Shown in pieces: positions 18,107-27,043 of a DNA stretch of 64,000 bases. The stretch is from CAVSUZ01 sp963834715. GTDB lineage: Bacteria; Pseudomonadota; Alphaproteobacteria; Acetobacterales; Acetobacteraceae. Every line of letters starts with the position of its first letter. The stretch's first letter is position 1. The DNA is taken from positions 1-64,000 of the forward strand of contig CAWIDE010000014.1 of the NCBI GenBank assembly GCA_963834715.1, in the 5' to 3' direction. A program made the position numbers and the translations under genes. Under the pieces are notes generated by a model. It did not search any database and was not told where the DNA came from. It worked only from the letters and a program-made list of their open reading frames with translations.

Positions 18107-19057
18107 ATGGTACGGAAGGCTTTGTTTGGCGCGGCTCTGTTGGCGGCGGGGACTGCGCATGCGGCCGGGCAAAAGACGGTGGCTCTGGTGCCCGGCCTGA
18201 CCACCGACCCGTTCTACATCACCATGCAGCGTGGGGCGGCCGAGGAGGCGAAGAAGCTCGGGCTCAACCTGATCTGGCAAGGTGGGAGTTCTTTCTCGCC
18301 GGAGCTGCAGATCCCGGTGCTGCAGGCGCTGTTTGCCAAGCATCCGGACGCGCTGCTGATTGCGCCGACCAACGACACGGCGCTGATCAACCCGATGAAG
18401 CAGTACGTGAATGCCAAGATTCCGGTGATCACAGTGGATACGACGATCACCGATGCCTCGATCCTGGCGAGCCGCATTACCTCGAATAACGAGCAGGGGG
18501 GCGCCGCGGCGGCGGATGCGATCGCGACTTTCGCGGGCGCGCAGGGCGATGTCGCGGTGATCAACGTGAAGCCGGGGATTACGACGACGGACGCCCGGCA
18601 GAAAGGCTTCCTGGACGAGATGAAGAGGTATCCCAACATGCGCGTGGTGGCGGTCGAATACGACAACGACAGCCCGACCACGGCGTTTACCCAGGCGCAG
18701 TTGCTGCTGCTGAAATACCCGCAGATGAAGGGGATTTTCGGCACGAACCTGTATTCCGCCGAGGGGGTTGGTAAGGCGGTGGTGGCGACGGGCAAGAAGG
18801 GCAAGGTGGATGTGGCGGGTTATGATGCCGAGCCAGATGAAGTAAAACTGCTGAAAGAGGGAACGATCACCACGCTGGTTATCCAGCAGCCGGCGGAAGA
18901 GGGACGGCTGGGCGTGGAATACGCGAATGATATTCTGACCGGGCACGCCGCGGAGGTGCCAAAGTTCAAGCAGTTGGACAATGTCATCGCTACCACGCAG
19001 AACGCGAACGATCCGGATATCTCGAAATATTATTACCAGACGCAGACGGAACAGTGA
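18107..19057 (+). CDS. Sugar ABC transporter periplasmic binding protein (Peripla_BP_4)
   Basis: About 316 residues. Signal peptide MVRKALFGAALLAAGTAHA precedes a mature protein starting AGQKTVALVPGL. The fold is that of ribose/autoinducer-2 type proteins: TDPFYITMQRGAAEEAKKLG, PDALLIAPTNDTALINP, IPVITVDTTI and VAGYDAEPDEVKLLK. AGGAGG lies just before the ATG. Placing the binding protein last in the operon is slightly unusual, but the three genes form one complete importer. The ligand is unknown. Confidence 0.92.
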   Translation: MVRKALFGAALLAAGTAHAAGQKTVALVPGLTTDPFYITMQRGAAEEAKKLGLNLIWQGGSSFSPELQIPVLQALFAKHPDALLIAPTNDTALINPMKQYVNAKIPVITVDTTITDASILASRITSNNEQGGAAAADAIATFAGAQGDVAVINVKPGITTTDARQKGFLDEMKRYPNMRVVAVEYDNDSPTTAFTQAQLLLLKYPQMKGIFGTNLYSAEGVGKAVVATGKKGKVDVAGYDAEPDEVKLLKEGTITTLVIQQPAEEGRLGVEYANDILTGHAAEVPKFKQLDNVIATTQNANDPDISKYYYQTQTEQ

Positions 19058-19107
19058 CGGCGCTGAGCTTCTAACTTCTCCAGCCCTGTCAGCACGGATC
19101 TTGCCAG

Positions 19108-19992
19108 ATGGAGACGCAACTGCGTCCAATTCGGACCATCGGGTTCATCGGCCTCGGGGTGATGGGCGAGGCAATGTGTGGGCATTTGGCGCGCCGGGCT
19201 GGTAAGCGTGTGCTGGGCTGTGACTTATGGGCAGAGCCATTGCAGCGGCTGACGGCCCTTGGGGTCGTGGGGGCCTCCGTGGCCGACATAGCGCGCCAGT
19301 GCGATCTTGTGCTGCTGTCTCTCCCGGACGGAAAAGCCGTGGAAGCCGTGCTCAGCGAGCTGGAGCCCGGCCTCACCCCAGGACAATGCGTGGTAGATAC
19401 AAGCACTTCGCCGGTTGGTCTGACGCGGGACATCGGTGCTCGGCTGCAGGCGAAAGGCGTGGGGTTCGCCGATGCTCCGGTCGCCCGCACTCGCGAAGCG
19501 GCAGCCCGGGGCGAGCTTTCCATTATGGTAGGCGCAGATGCGGCCATGTTCGCACATATAAACCCGGTGCTACAGACGATGGGAACGGATGTAACCCATT
19601 GCGGGCCGGTGGGATGCGGACAGGTGGTGAAAATCCTGAACAACATGCTGGTGTTCCAGAACGTTGCCGCGCTGGCTGAGGCGATCGCTCTGGGGCGGCG
19701 CAACGGAGTGACGCCGGACTTGCTGCTGGCGACGATTGCGAAAGGCTCAGGCGATAGTTTCGCGCTGCGCAGCCACGGGATGAAATCCATGGTGCCAGGG
19801 GTCTTCCCGGAGCGGGCCTTCTCCGTGTGGTACGCCATAAAGGACTTGGCGTATGCGCTCGAAATGGCTGAGGCAGCCGGAATTCCGGTGCCGGGCGCGG
19901 AGCTGACGATGCAGCGGCTGCGCGAGGCAGAGCAGGCGGGGTTTGGCGAACAGTACCACCCGGTGGTGCTGCGGCTGATTGATCCCGGGTAA
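19108..19992 (+). CDS. NAD(P)-dependent beta-hydroxyacid dehydrogenase (3-hydroxyisobutyrate dehydrogenase family)
   Basis: About 294 residues. The N-terminal Rossmann domain has GFIGLGVMGEAM and the coenzyme motif VVDTSTSP. The substrate motif reads ADAPVARTREAA instead of the more usual DAPVSGG. The catalytic Lys lies in VGCGQVVKILNNMLV. The enzyme oxidises a beta-hydroxy acid such as 3-hydroxyisobutyrate, tartronate semialdehyde or threonate. It follows the sugar ABC operon by 50 bases on the same strand, so it may oxidise the imported compound. It converges with the aromatic operon, 28 bases apart. Confidence 0.88.
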   Translation: METQLRPIRTIGFIGLGVMGEAMCGHLARRAGKRVLGCDLWAEPLQRLTALGVVGASVADIARQCDLVLLSLPDGKAVEAVLSELEPGLTPGQCVVDTSTSPVGLTRDIGARLQAKGVGFADAPVARTREAAARGELSIMVGADAAMFAHINPVLQTMGTDVTHCGPVGCGQVVKILNNMLVFQNVAALAEAIALGRRNGVTPDLLLATIAKGSGDSFALRSHGMKSMVPGVFPERAFSVWYAIKDLAYALEMAEAAGIPVPGAELTMQRLREAEQAGFGEQYHPVVLRLIDPG

Positions 19993-20020
19993 GCCTACGC
20001 AACCCGAGAGAGCCGCTGCT

Positions 20021-20880
20021 TCACTCATACTCACTCCTGTGCGCTAGATCGAAAACCTCCTCGGCACCAAGCCGCCGAGGCAGCAGTCCTTGCTCCGTCG
20101 CATAGCGAAGCGCGAGCGCGATGGCAGGCTTCAGAGGTCCACGGCCGAGCCCGGTGCCCCCGAGCGATGCGGATTCACGAAACATCCGGATAAGTCTGTC
20201 ACGAGATCGGCTCGCGTCTCAGCGAGCTGCCGCGTAACCACAACCAGATGGTTGACCGGCATAAATTCGTGCCTTTGCCGGAAATTATCCGCCGCCGCCC
20301 GAGGGTCCGGGACAACGGTGCGCAAGCCGGGATCGTCCGGCACATCGTTGCCGACGATAACGGCATCCAGTTCACCCGCCCGGAGCATCGGCAACATCTC
20401 CTTACCGGGCGCCGCGTGTTCGACCCAAGGCGGGTCGCGGTACTCCGGCACGTGTGCATCTTCGAATGTAACCCAATGCACCTGTTCCGGTCGCAGCCCG
20501 TAAACCTCGGCAAGGACACCTCGCAGCCACATCCCGGTGGTCTGGCTGTACGCCCGCACACCCACCCGGCGGCCGACGAGATCCGCGGGTCCCCGCACTT
20601 CGCTGTCCGCGCGGCAAAGCAGCGCGCCCTCCTGGAACCGTGCCGCCATCACCACCGGAAGCAGCACCAGCGGTTTCCCGTACGCCTTGGCCTGTAGAAA
20701 CGTGGTGATCGCCATCTCGCAAACATCGAACTTACTCTCCCGCACCATCGGGGCAAAAGCGCGGTTGATCGGCAATACGTCGGCAAAATCAAGCCGCAGA
20801 AAATCCGACTTCACTTCACCCGATTTCAGCGCACGTGTGTGCGGATAAGTGCCTATGGCCGCGCGCAGTACCGGAACCAC
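20021..20880 (-). pseudogene. 4,5-dihydroxyphthalate decarboxylase-like protein (type 2 binding fold), frameshifted
   Basis: Starts at GTG 20880, with AGGAG 8 bases upstream. LRAAIGTYPHTRALKSGEV, KFDVCEMAITTFLQA, VGRRVGVRAYSQTTGMWLRG and DDPGLRTVVPDPRA match the family that holds the 4,5-dihydroxyphthalate decarboxylase of phthalate breakdown. No signal peptide is visible, which argues against a transporter binding protein. At about 20133 the frame stops after GSAVDL. In another frame the ending continues (LKPAIALALRYATEQGLLPR...) to a stop at 20021, so a 2-base CT duplication or a 1-base loss broke it. It is the last gene of the leftward aromatic operon. Confidence 0.68.
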
Positions 20881-21078
20881 AGATCAACACTCCTGGAACC
20901 GGCAACAACCAGCACATCCCCCTCCCGGCAATGCTCCACCGCAACATCGATCATCCAGTTATCGGCAGGCGGGATCGGTTCGGCCCTGCGCCTCGTGAAC
21001 GGTTGCCACGCCATACGGCGCGAACGCCTGCGCCAGGGCGCGGTCAACCCGGGGCGGATCGGTAATAACGACGTTCAT
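20881..21078 (-). pseudogene. RraA-family aldolase remnant, GalC-like (4-carboxy-4-hydroxy-2-oxoadipate aldolase)
   Basis: The ATG at 21078 overlaps the upstream stop (ATGA). The first 35 residues (DRALAQAFAPYGVATVHEAQ) match the start of the RraA/GalC family. The frame then breaks and resumes with PPADNWMIDVAVEHCREGDV, a later part of the same family. About 27 residues are missing between the two pieces, and everything after LVVAG is lost, including the metal-binding Asp and catalytic Arg region. It is therefore a dead remnant about a quarter of normal length. In the gallate pathway this enzyme splits the last intermediate into pyruvate and oxaloacetate. Confidence 0.65.
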
Positions 21079-21801
21079 GCCAGGCTCTCCACCACATGCG
21101 GGAACACCGCCTCATAACCCTCGCCGTACGTTATCTTCTTATCAGAGTTGCGCGCGGCTTGTGCACCGCGCTGCAGGGCGACGCGGGTGTAATACTCCCA
21201 AAGATGCTCTTGCCCGGCCATGCATTCGATCGCCGCGCGCTTCTTCGCCCAGACCGCAGTAATGTCGAGCAACACGTTGGGGCTTCCAATCGCACTGCTC
21301 CGGCTGGTGCGGTTCGAACAAAAACACCGGAGGCGCACCCAGTACTTTCTGCCCCGGGTTGTGCCCATGCGCCTGGGCGATAATGCGAGCGTGCTGGGCA
21401 AAGTCCGTCACCGCCGGATGGTCATGGTTGTAAATGTCCTTTGTGGAGTGCGACAGCACGAATGCCGGCTGGATCGCCCGATAAACATCCACTAACCGAC
21501 ACAGTGATTCCTGGTTCAGCGTGATCGGATAATCGCCAAGATCCCAGAACTGGATGTCGGCGACACCGAGATGCTTCGCCGCGGCTTCGGCCTCTTTCTG
21601 CCGCTCGGCCTTCACGCGCGCGAGCGTTATCCCCTCCTGCCGCCACAGTTTCGCGCTTTCGCCACGCTCGCCATACGACAGGCAGATCACCGTCACCGCA
21701 AACCCCTTCTCCGCGTGCAGCGCGATCGCGCCACCGGCCCGCCAAACGAAATCCGCCGAATGGGCACTCACCACCAGCGCAGTTCTCCCTGTTCCACTCA
21801 T
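21075..21801 (-). pseudogene. GalB-like PIG-L/LmbE hydratase (4-oxalomesaconate hydratase family), frameshifted
   Basis: Zinc-binding LmbE fold: SAHSADFVWRAGGAIALHAE, then YGERGESAKLWRQEG and IYNHDHPAVTDFAQHARI. These features are strongly like GalB, the 4-oxalomesaconate hydratase of gallate/protocatechuate meta-cleavage, rather than sugar deacetylases. At 21279-21282 there is a run of four G. Deleting one joins EQCDWKP to NVLLDITAVWAKKRAAIE and restores the family C-terminus with a stop at 21075. The start ATG at 21801 overlaps the dioxygenase stop, and its own stop overlaps the GalC-like start. The tight coupling suggests a once functional operon. Confidence 0.75.
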
Positions 21802-22821
21802 GATGCGATCCCCTTCTCTCCCAAATCGTCCTGCCCCGCGACCGCGGGCGTGTCATCCCCAAAACCGGGAGGCAGTGGTGGCGTCCCGTGTGTGTGGAAA
21901 CTCTCGATGGTCTTCAGCCCCCACGCCTGACCCTTCTTGCGCTCGGCCTCGGTCCACGTGATCGGCTTCCAGTCCGGCGCCAGTACAAGACGCGCGCCAG
22001 CATTGGCGACCTCCACGCGGTTGGCCCCCAGGCTCATACACATAAAGAAAGAACGTCTGCTGAACCGCGTGCTTGTGTGGTCCAGTTTCGATGAAAATCC
22101 CATTCTCTAGGAAAATGTCGGCCGCGCGCAGGATCTCCTCGCGGCTGTCGAGTGCGAACGTGATATGGTGAAACCGACCCTTCACTCCGTGCGCTTCACG
22201 CGTATAGGCAAAATCGTAACTCTTATTCGTGCAGGTTAGCCACATACCCGCCTCAGTCCCGTCGTCCAGCACTATCTGCTCCGTCAGCCGGAACCCGAGA
22301 TAACGCTGGAAAAACTCGCGGTTCGCGCGAATATCCGCGGCGAGGCAGTTGAAGTGGTCGATCCGCCGCACATTCACCCCGCGCGCCGGAAATCGCTGCG
22401 CTTGGTTCTTCAGCGAGGGTCGCAGCGCCGGGGGCGCCTCGTACCACTCCGTCTCATAGTAAAGCTCAATCAGGTGCCCGTCCGGATCGCGAAACTGAAA
22501 CGTAGGGCCATGACCCAACTCGTTCTCGTGCCATCCGACCTCGTAGCCGGAGCCCTTCAGCGCGGCGACACGGCGTTCCAGCGCCTGGGGGCTGCGCGCC
22601 CGGAACGCGGCGTGGCCAAGCCCTGATGTACGCGATCCCGTAAGTTTCAGCGAGTAGCGTTCATAATCATCCCAGCCGCGGAGATAGACGGACTCACCCT
22701 GCCGTCCGCTCTCGGTCATGCCGAGAACACCGACAAAAAAATGCAGGCTCTCCTCCGGCTTGGGCGTCAACAGTTCGACGTGCCCCAGATGGGCCACATC
22801 CATAATCGGTTCTTCTTGCAT
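21798..22821 (-). pseudogene. Extradiol ring-cleavage dioxygenase (VOC family, catechol 2,3-dioxygenase type), frameshifted
   Basis: Two-module VOC protein. AHLGHVELLTPKPEESLHFF opens the first module and VNVRRIDHFNCLAADIRANR the second. The metal ligands are likely the His in RIDHFNC, the His in RFHHITFALDS and the Glu in YVYEPGG. The C-terminus is broken by an extra base in the G/C run near 22023-22029; corrected, it reads EPGGNRVEVANAGARL and ends at 21798. AGGAGG stands 8 bases before the ATG at 22821. That AUG is also in frame with the upstream transporter, so the two currently read as one polypeptide. It probably opens a catecholic ring by meta cleavage. Confidence 0.78.
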
Positions 22822-24153
22822 TCGTACTTCCTCCTGTACCTTCGTGTCTCCGTGGTGAATCTTCTCTGCGGTCTCCCACTCAGACACCCCGTTCCGCAAA
22901 CCTATCCTGCCCAGCTTCTCCTCGAGCGCCGCCCCCACTTTCCGCGGTGCGGTTTCCTGCAGGAACGAGGCGACGATCACGCCGCAGATCAGGCCGCCTA
23001 GGGCGAGATACAGCACGTACTGGATGCCAGAGTGCTCGGCGATGGCCCCCGCGATCGCCGGCGCGATCCCACCGCCGAAGATCTCGCCCGTACCGGAAAC
23101 CAAGCCGACCGACGAGGCGATCAGCGCGGCAGAAACCGATTCAGTCGCAACCGGGCCGGTCATCAGCGACAACAGACCCAGACAGAAGAACGCAATCACG
23201 AACAGCAACCCGAACAGCAGCACCGGGTTGGCGCCGATGCGGCTGAATACCGCGAGCAGCACGGCAGCGCCGATGAACGACAGGATCGCCATCACCCGCC
23301 GGCCGAACAGGTCCGAAAGCCCCGATACTCCGAACTCACCAAGAAAGCCGTCAAACCCGATTGCTGAGGTAACAAAACCCATCTGAGTGCGACTGAGATG
23401 CAGATAGTCCAGCAGGTAACTCGGCAGCATCGCGCCCAGCACGAACACGCCGCTCATCGCGCACAGGATCGCCAGCATGGCCAGCGGCACGTTGCGGTAG
23501 CGGAAGACCTCGATCCAGTGATGTTGCGCCGCCTCGCGCGACGTGGCCGCCACGTGCGAGGGCTCGCGGATCACGCGCGCCATCAACGCGGCCAGGATGA
23601 ACCCCGGGATCGCGACAATGAAAAACACCCAGCGCCAGGACGGAACCACTGCCAGCAATTGCGTGCCAATGATCGGGCCGAAGCCGAGCCCGAGCAGGGC
23701 GAAGAGGCTGAGCATAAATCCCTGATTGAGCCCCCGCCGTTGCGGCGCGGATGCCTCGCCGGTGGCAGCAACGCTGGCAGGGATATACGAACCCTCCATC
23801 ACGCCCATGACCGCCCGAACCACGATCAGGCTGAGAAAACCGGTGGCCAACCCCGTCAGGCAGGAAAGCAGCGAGAACAGCACAATGGCCGGCAGCAGAA
23901 TCTTCCGGCGGCCGACCTGGTCCGACAAGCCGCCCATGAATATCGAGGCAATGCCCCAGGCGACACCGAGAATACTGACGATGGAGCCGAACGGCTCGTA
24001 GTTGAGATGCAGGTCCTTCATCATGAACGGAAACAGCGGCGCCACCATCCAGCGGTCGAGCCCGACCAGGCCGAAGCCGAGCGACAGCAGTAGAACGGCT
24101 TTCGACTCGTACGACGTATCATGCCTACGCAGGGCGTGGATTGCAGCTTTCAT
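22822..24153 (-). CDS. MFS transporter, aromatic acid:H+ symporter type
   Basis: About 425 residues with roughly 12 membrane helices (LLLSLGFGLVGLDRWMVAPL near the start, a later ALGGLICGVIVASFL helix). The MFS loop signature is GGLSDQVGRRK, repeated in weaker form as GLSDLFGRR. It resembles carriers for aromatic acids such as gallate (GalT/PcaK class) and would bring the operon's substrate into the cell. The frame has no stop after the last helix. A linker of about 30 residues (including EKIHHGDTKVQEEV) runs straight into the dioxygenase. The linker looks like translated intergenic DNA, so the stop was probably lost. Confidence 0.85.
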
Positions 24154-24186
24154 GGGTCTCCCCGTCTTGGTTCTTGCGCGGGGAGA
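24154..24186 (-). promoter_or_regulatory. Hairpin that sequesters the ribosome-binding site of the aromatic operon
   Basis: On the transcript, TCTCCCCG (24186-24179) can pair with CGGGGAGA (24164-24157) around a 14-base loop. GGGGAGA is the only Shine-Dalgarno-like sequence before the ATG at 24153, with 3 bases between. In the folded form the ribosome site would be hidden. This is read from sequence only; no matching riboswitch class is recognised. Confidence 0.5.
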
Positions 24187-24487
24187 TAACTAGTCGCCTA
24201 CACGGGGCCTGTCTTATCGCTTCTTCCGGCGCGTGCCCGCGCCATAGCTTCGAAGGGAGCGCAAAGGGGGATTGCCACACTTGCTCTCCCGGAAACGACA
24301 TTTCCCCTAGTTTGCAGTGACAGCAGTCCTGGGGCAACGAGCCAACCCGAGATTTGCTGCGACCGGCGACCGCGAGCTTGATCTATTCGGCCATTGGGTG
24401 CCGCGCTGGTGTGCGGAAGGATTTGCGCCACCCGCATGAGATAACCTGACGCGCGCGGCGGGGGCGGTACTCAGATCCACCGCCCCC
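24187..24487. other. Intergenic region between the aromatic operon and the DUF4175 gene
   Basis: It should hold the promoter of the leftward aromatic operon. No clear -35/-10 pair, operator palindrome or open frame is visible. No regulator gene is adjacent. Confidence 0.45.
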
Positions 24488-27043
24488 CTAAAACTGCTTC
24501 AGCAACCGGTCGATATAATCCAGCTCCTCCTGCGGCCGCGTCCGCTGCCCCCCACGCTCCCGCAACACCTGCTCGATCTCCTGTGCCCGCTGCTGTTGCG
24601 CCTTATCCGGGATCGTCACCTGATCCGTCTCATCAGCCCCATTGTGGCCCTCCTCATACGGCCGTCCCAACGGATCGCGCTGCCCGGCATGGCCCGGCAA
24701 CGGACCATTGCCCGGTCCATCCCCCGGCTGCTCCGACAACGCCAACCCCGGGCCCTGCTGCTGGCCCTGCTGACCCTGCTGACCGTTGCCGAACTGCTGG
24801 GCCATCTGCTGGCTCATTTGCTGGCCGCCCTTCGACAGATCGGCAATCGCCTGCTCTTCGGACTTTCCGGCAGCCTCGTCCTTGCCTTGCGCCAGAGCCT
24901 GACCGGCCTGCTGCATGTCTTGGTCCGCCTTGCCGAGGCTCGGCGGAATCTTCCCAGTCAGATCCCCGAACTGCTGCATCACCTCGCCCAGAGCATCCCG
25001 CAGCGCCTGCTGAACCCGCTTATCCGCCTGCCGCTGGGTCGCGGCATCCGCTGGCGACGGTGGCGAAGGCGCCGGCTGCTGCTGCGCATCCGTGTTGTTA
25101 TCCGCGTTGTTGTCCGCGGGCTGGGAACGCTGCTGGGCATGATCCAGCAACTGGCTCTGGCGGCCGATCAGGTCCTGAATAACCCCGAGCTGCCGCCTGC
25201 CCTTCTGCATCTGTTGCTGGTTCTGCATCTCCTGCGCGGTCATGGGATGTCCGTTACGCAGCGCATCCAGCATCTGCTCCAGCTCGGCCATCCGCTGCTG
25301 GGCGGTTTTCATATCGCCCTGCTGAGCGGCCCGGCGCGCCTCCTCCGCCATACGCTGCATGTCACGGCTGCTCAGGTGCATGGAATTCGGCGGTATCATC
25401 CCCAGCTTGCCCTCGCGTGCGAGCTGTTCCATCAGCGCCTGCATCCGCTGCTGGATCGCCTGCTCCAGCTCGCGCAGCTTCTGCTCCAGCGCCTGACGGT
25501 TGGCCTTGCTCGGATCCTGCTGCGCCCTGGCCAGCGCGTCCTTGGCGGCCTGCCGCGCCTCCTCCAGCCGCCGAGCGGTGCGGTCCAGCGACCGGTGCTC
25601 CATGTGCAAAGCGAGTTGCCACATCCGGTTCTGGGCACGCGGAACCGCATCAGCCGACTGGTCGTGCTCCAGCAGGTAATAAATGCCGCTCAGGTTCAGG
25701 TAGGCCGCGTAATCGTCGCCAAACGCCTTGGGATGCACCAGAAGCTGGTCGAGCCCGGCGAGCGCGGTATCCCGGTCGTCGGGCCGCAGGCTCAGGCCCT
25801 TGCGGATCTCGATCAGCGCCTTGGCGACAGGGTTGTGAAACACGCGCTCCGGCAGGGTAAAGGTCGCAACGGTGCTGCGGCCCTCCAACCCGGCGCCATC
25901 GCGCGCAATAAGCTGCGCAGTGACAGTTAGTCCCGCCCAGGGATTGGCAGTCAGGTCGCGTTCCTCGACCCCATGAGCAGACTTTGCTTCCTCATTGGGT
26001 AGCGGAATATCCAGGCTGACCGGGGGAGCAGACGCCCGGGCCTGCAGGTGCATCTCTACCTGCAACGAGGTCACGCCATAATCATCGCTCGTCTTCCACG
26101 GCAGCCGCACCTGCTCCGGGTCGATAGGAGCAGGGCCGGGCGGCTCGGCCCAGGCGACAACCGGCGGACGGTTATTGACCACGGTTATATCCCAGCCGGC
26201 CAACTCCTCCCCGCCGCGGCTGATCGCAAGATGCCCTCCCGTGGAAAGCGTCAGATCCGCCTGGAAGCTACCCTGATCGAGGGTCCGAAACTGCGCCGCC
26301 TGTCCATCCAACGTCAGCCGTGGGCTGCCACTGCCGCCAGTGACGCTGGCTGTCAGGTGCGAGGCCGAGGGCACCGACACCGCGGTCAGGCCCTTTCTCA
26401 GAAAGATCGGCGCCTGATGGGTATAATCGGGCGGTGTGATCCACGCCTGCACAAGCGTGGAGGGAACCGGAGTCCCGCGCGGCAGCGTCAGGCGGACCGC
26501 ATCGCCCAGCCGGGCCGGTGCGTCCCCGCCGGCAACCACAAGCGACGCGATCAACGCGACCAACAATCCGGCCCGCAGCGCCCGGCGGTCTCGCCGAGCC
26601 AAGCCAGGATGCGGCAAACCGAGGCGTAGCCGGCGCACCTGCGCAATGGCGCGGCTGACATGGGCCTGCCAAAGCGCGTGGCCCGTCTCGTCCGGGTTGC
26701 TCGGGCGATCCGAAAGCACCGCCAGGGGCCGATGCGCGATGCCCGAGATCGCTTCCAGCCGGCGGTCGGCTTCATGATCTGCCGGTAGCACCAGCCGGCG
26801 CAGGCCGTTGAACAGCAAGACCACAAAAGCCACCGCAAAGGCGGCCAGATAAGCTAGGTGAACCAGCGGCGAGAGCAGCCGCGGCAGGCCCAGCAGCGCC
26901 AGCACAACGAACAGGCCGGCGACGCCGGTCGCAGGCCAGACAGCGGGCCAGAGACGCTCGAACAGCAGCGTCAGGCGGGTGATTTCACGCCGGCCGGCAA
27001 GGTGCCGGTGGAGTTGGCCGAGGTCGTGGCCCTGGTCGTTCAA
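24488..27043 (-). CDS. DUF4175 / TIGR02302 family membrane protein
   Basis: About 850 residues. Two N-terminal membrane segments (GVAGLFVVLALLGLPRLL, AYLAAFAVAFVVLLFNGL) and a third near residue 190 (AGLLVALIASLVVAG) precede a large periplasmic part. The C-terminal half is a long coiled coil very rich in Gln, Met and Ala (QQRMAELEQMLDALRNG, MSQQMAQQFGNGQQGQQG). The ending PQEELDYIDRLLKQF is typical of the family. The function is unknown; the gene is conserved next to lysA in many alphaproteobacteria. The likely start is TTG at 27043, overlapping the lysA stop (TTGA). A longer frame from 27115 lies inside lysA and is less likely. Confidence 0.85.
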   Translation of the reverse strand: MNDQGHDLGQLHRHLAGRREITRLTLLFERLWPAVWPATGVAGLFVVLALLGLPRLLSPLVHLAYLAAFAVAFVVLLFNGLRRLVLPADHEADRRLEAISGIAHRPLAVLSDRPSNPDETGHALWQAHVSRAIAQVRRLRLGLPHPGLARRDRRALRAGLLVALIASLVVAGGDAPARLGDAVRLTLPRGTPVPSTLVQAWITPPDYTHQAPIFLRKGLTAVSVPSASHLTASVTGGSGSPRLTLDGQAAQFRTLDQGSFQADLTLSTGGHLAISRGGEELAGWDITVVNNRPPVVAWAEPPGPAPIDPEQVRLPWKTSDDYGVTSLQVEMHLQARASAPPVSLDIPLPNEEAKSAHGVEERDLTANPWAGLTVTAQLIARDGAGLEGRSTVATFTLPERVFHNPVAKALIEIRKGLSLRPDDRDTALAGLDQLLVHPKAFGDDYAAYLNLSGIYYLLEHDQSADAVPRAQNRMWQLALHMEHRSLDRTARRLEEARQAAKDALARAQQDPSKANRQALEQKLRELEQAIQQRMQALMEQLAREGKLGMIPPNSMHLSSRDMQRMAEEARRAAQQGDMKTAQQRMAELEQMLDALRNGHPMTAQEMQNQQQMQKGRRQLGVIQDLIGRQSQLLDHAQQRSQPADNNADNNTDAQQQPAPSPPSPADAATQRQADKRVQQALRDALGEVMQQFGDLTGKIPPSLGKADQDMQQAGQALAQGKDEAAGKSEEQAIADLSKGGQQMSQQMAQQFGNGQQGQQGQQQGPGLALSEQPGDGPGNGPLPGHAGQRDPLGRPYEEGHNGADETDQVTIPDKAQQQRAQEIEQVLRERGGQRTRPQEELDYIDRLLKQF

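Noticed and set aside
16565..19129. Long minus-strand open frame of about 854 codons
   Set aside because: It lies opposite the sugar ABC operon, is rich in Arg, His and Gln, and has no protein-like motifs. It is a GC-rich shadow of the real genes.
24596..25930. Plus-strand open frame of about 444 codons
   Set aside because: It mirrors the Gln-rich coiled coil of the DUF4175 protein. Its Leu-rich composition reflects antisense of CAG-type codons.
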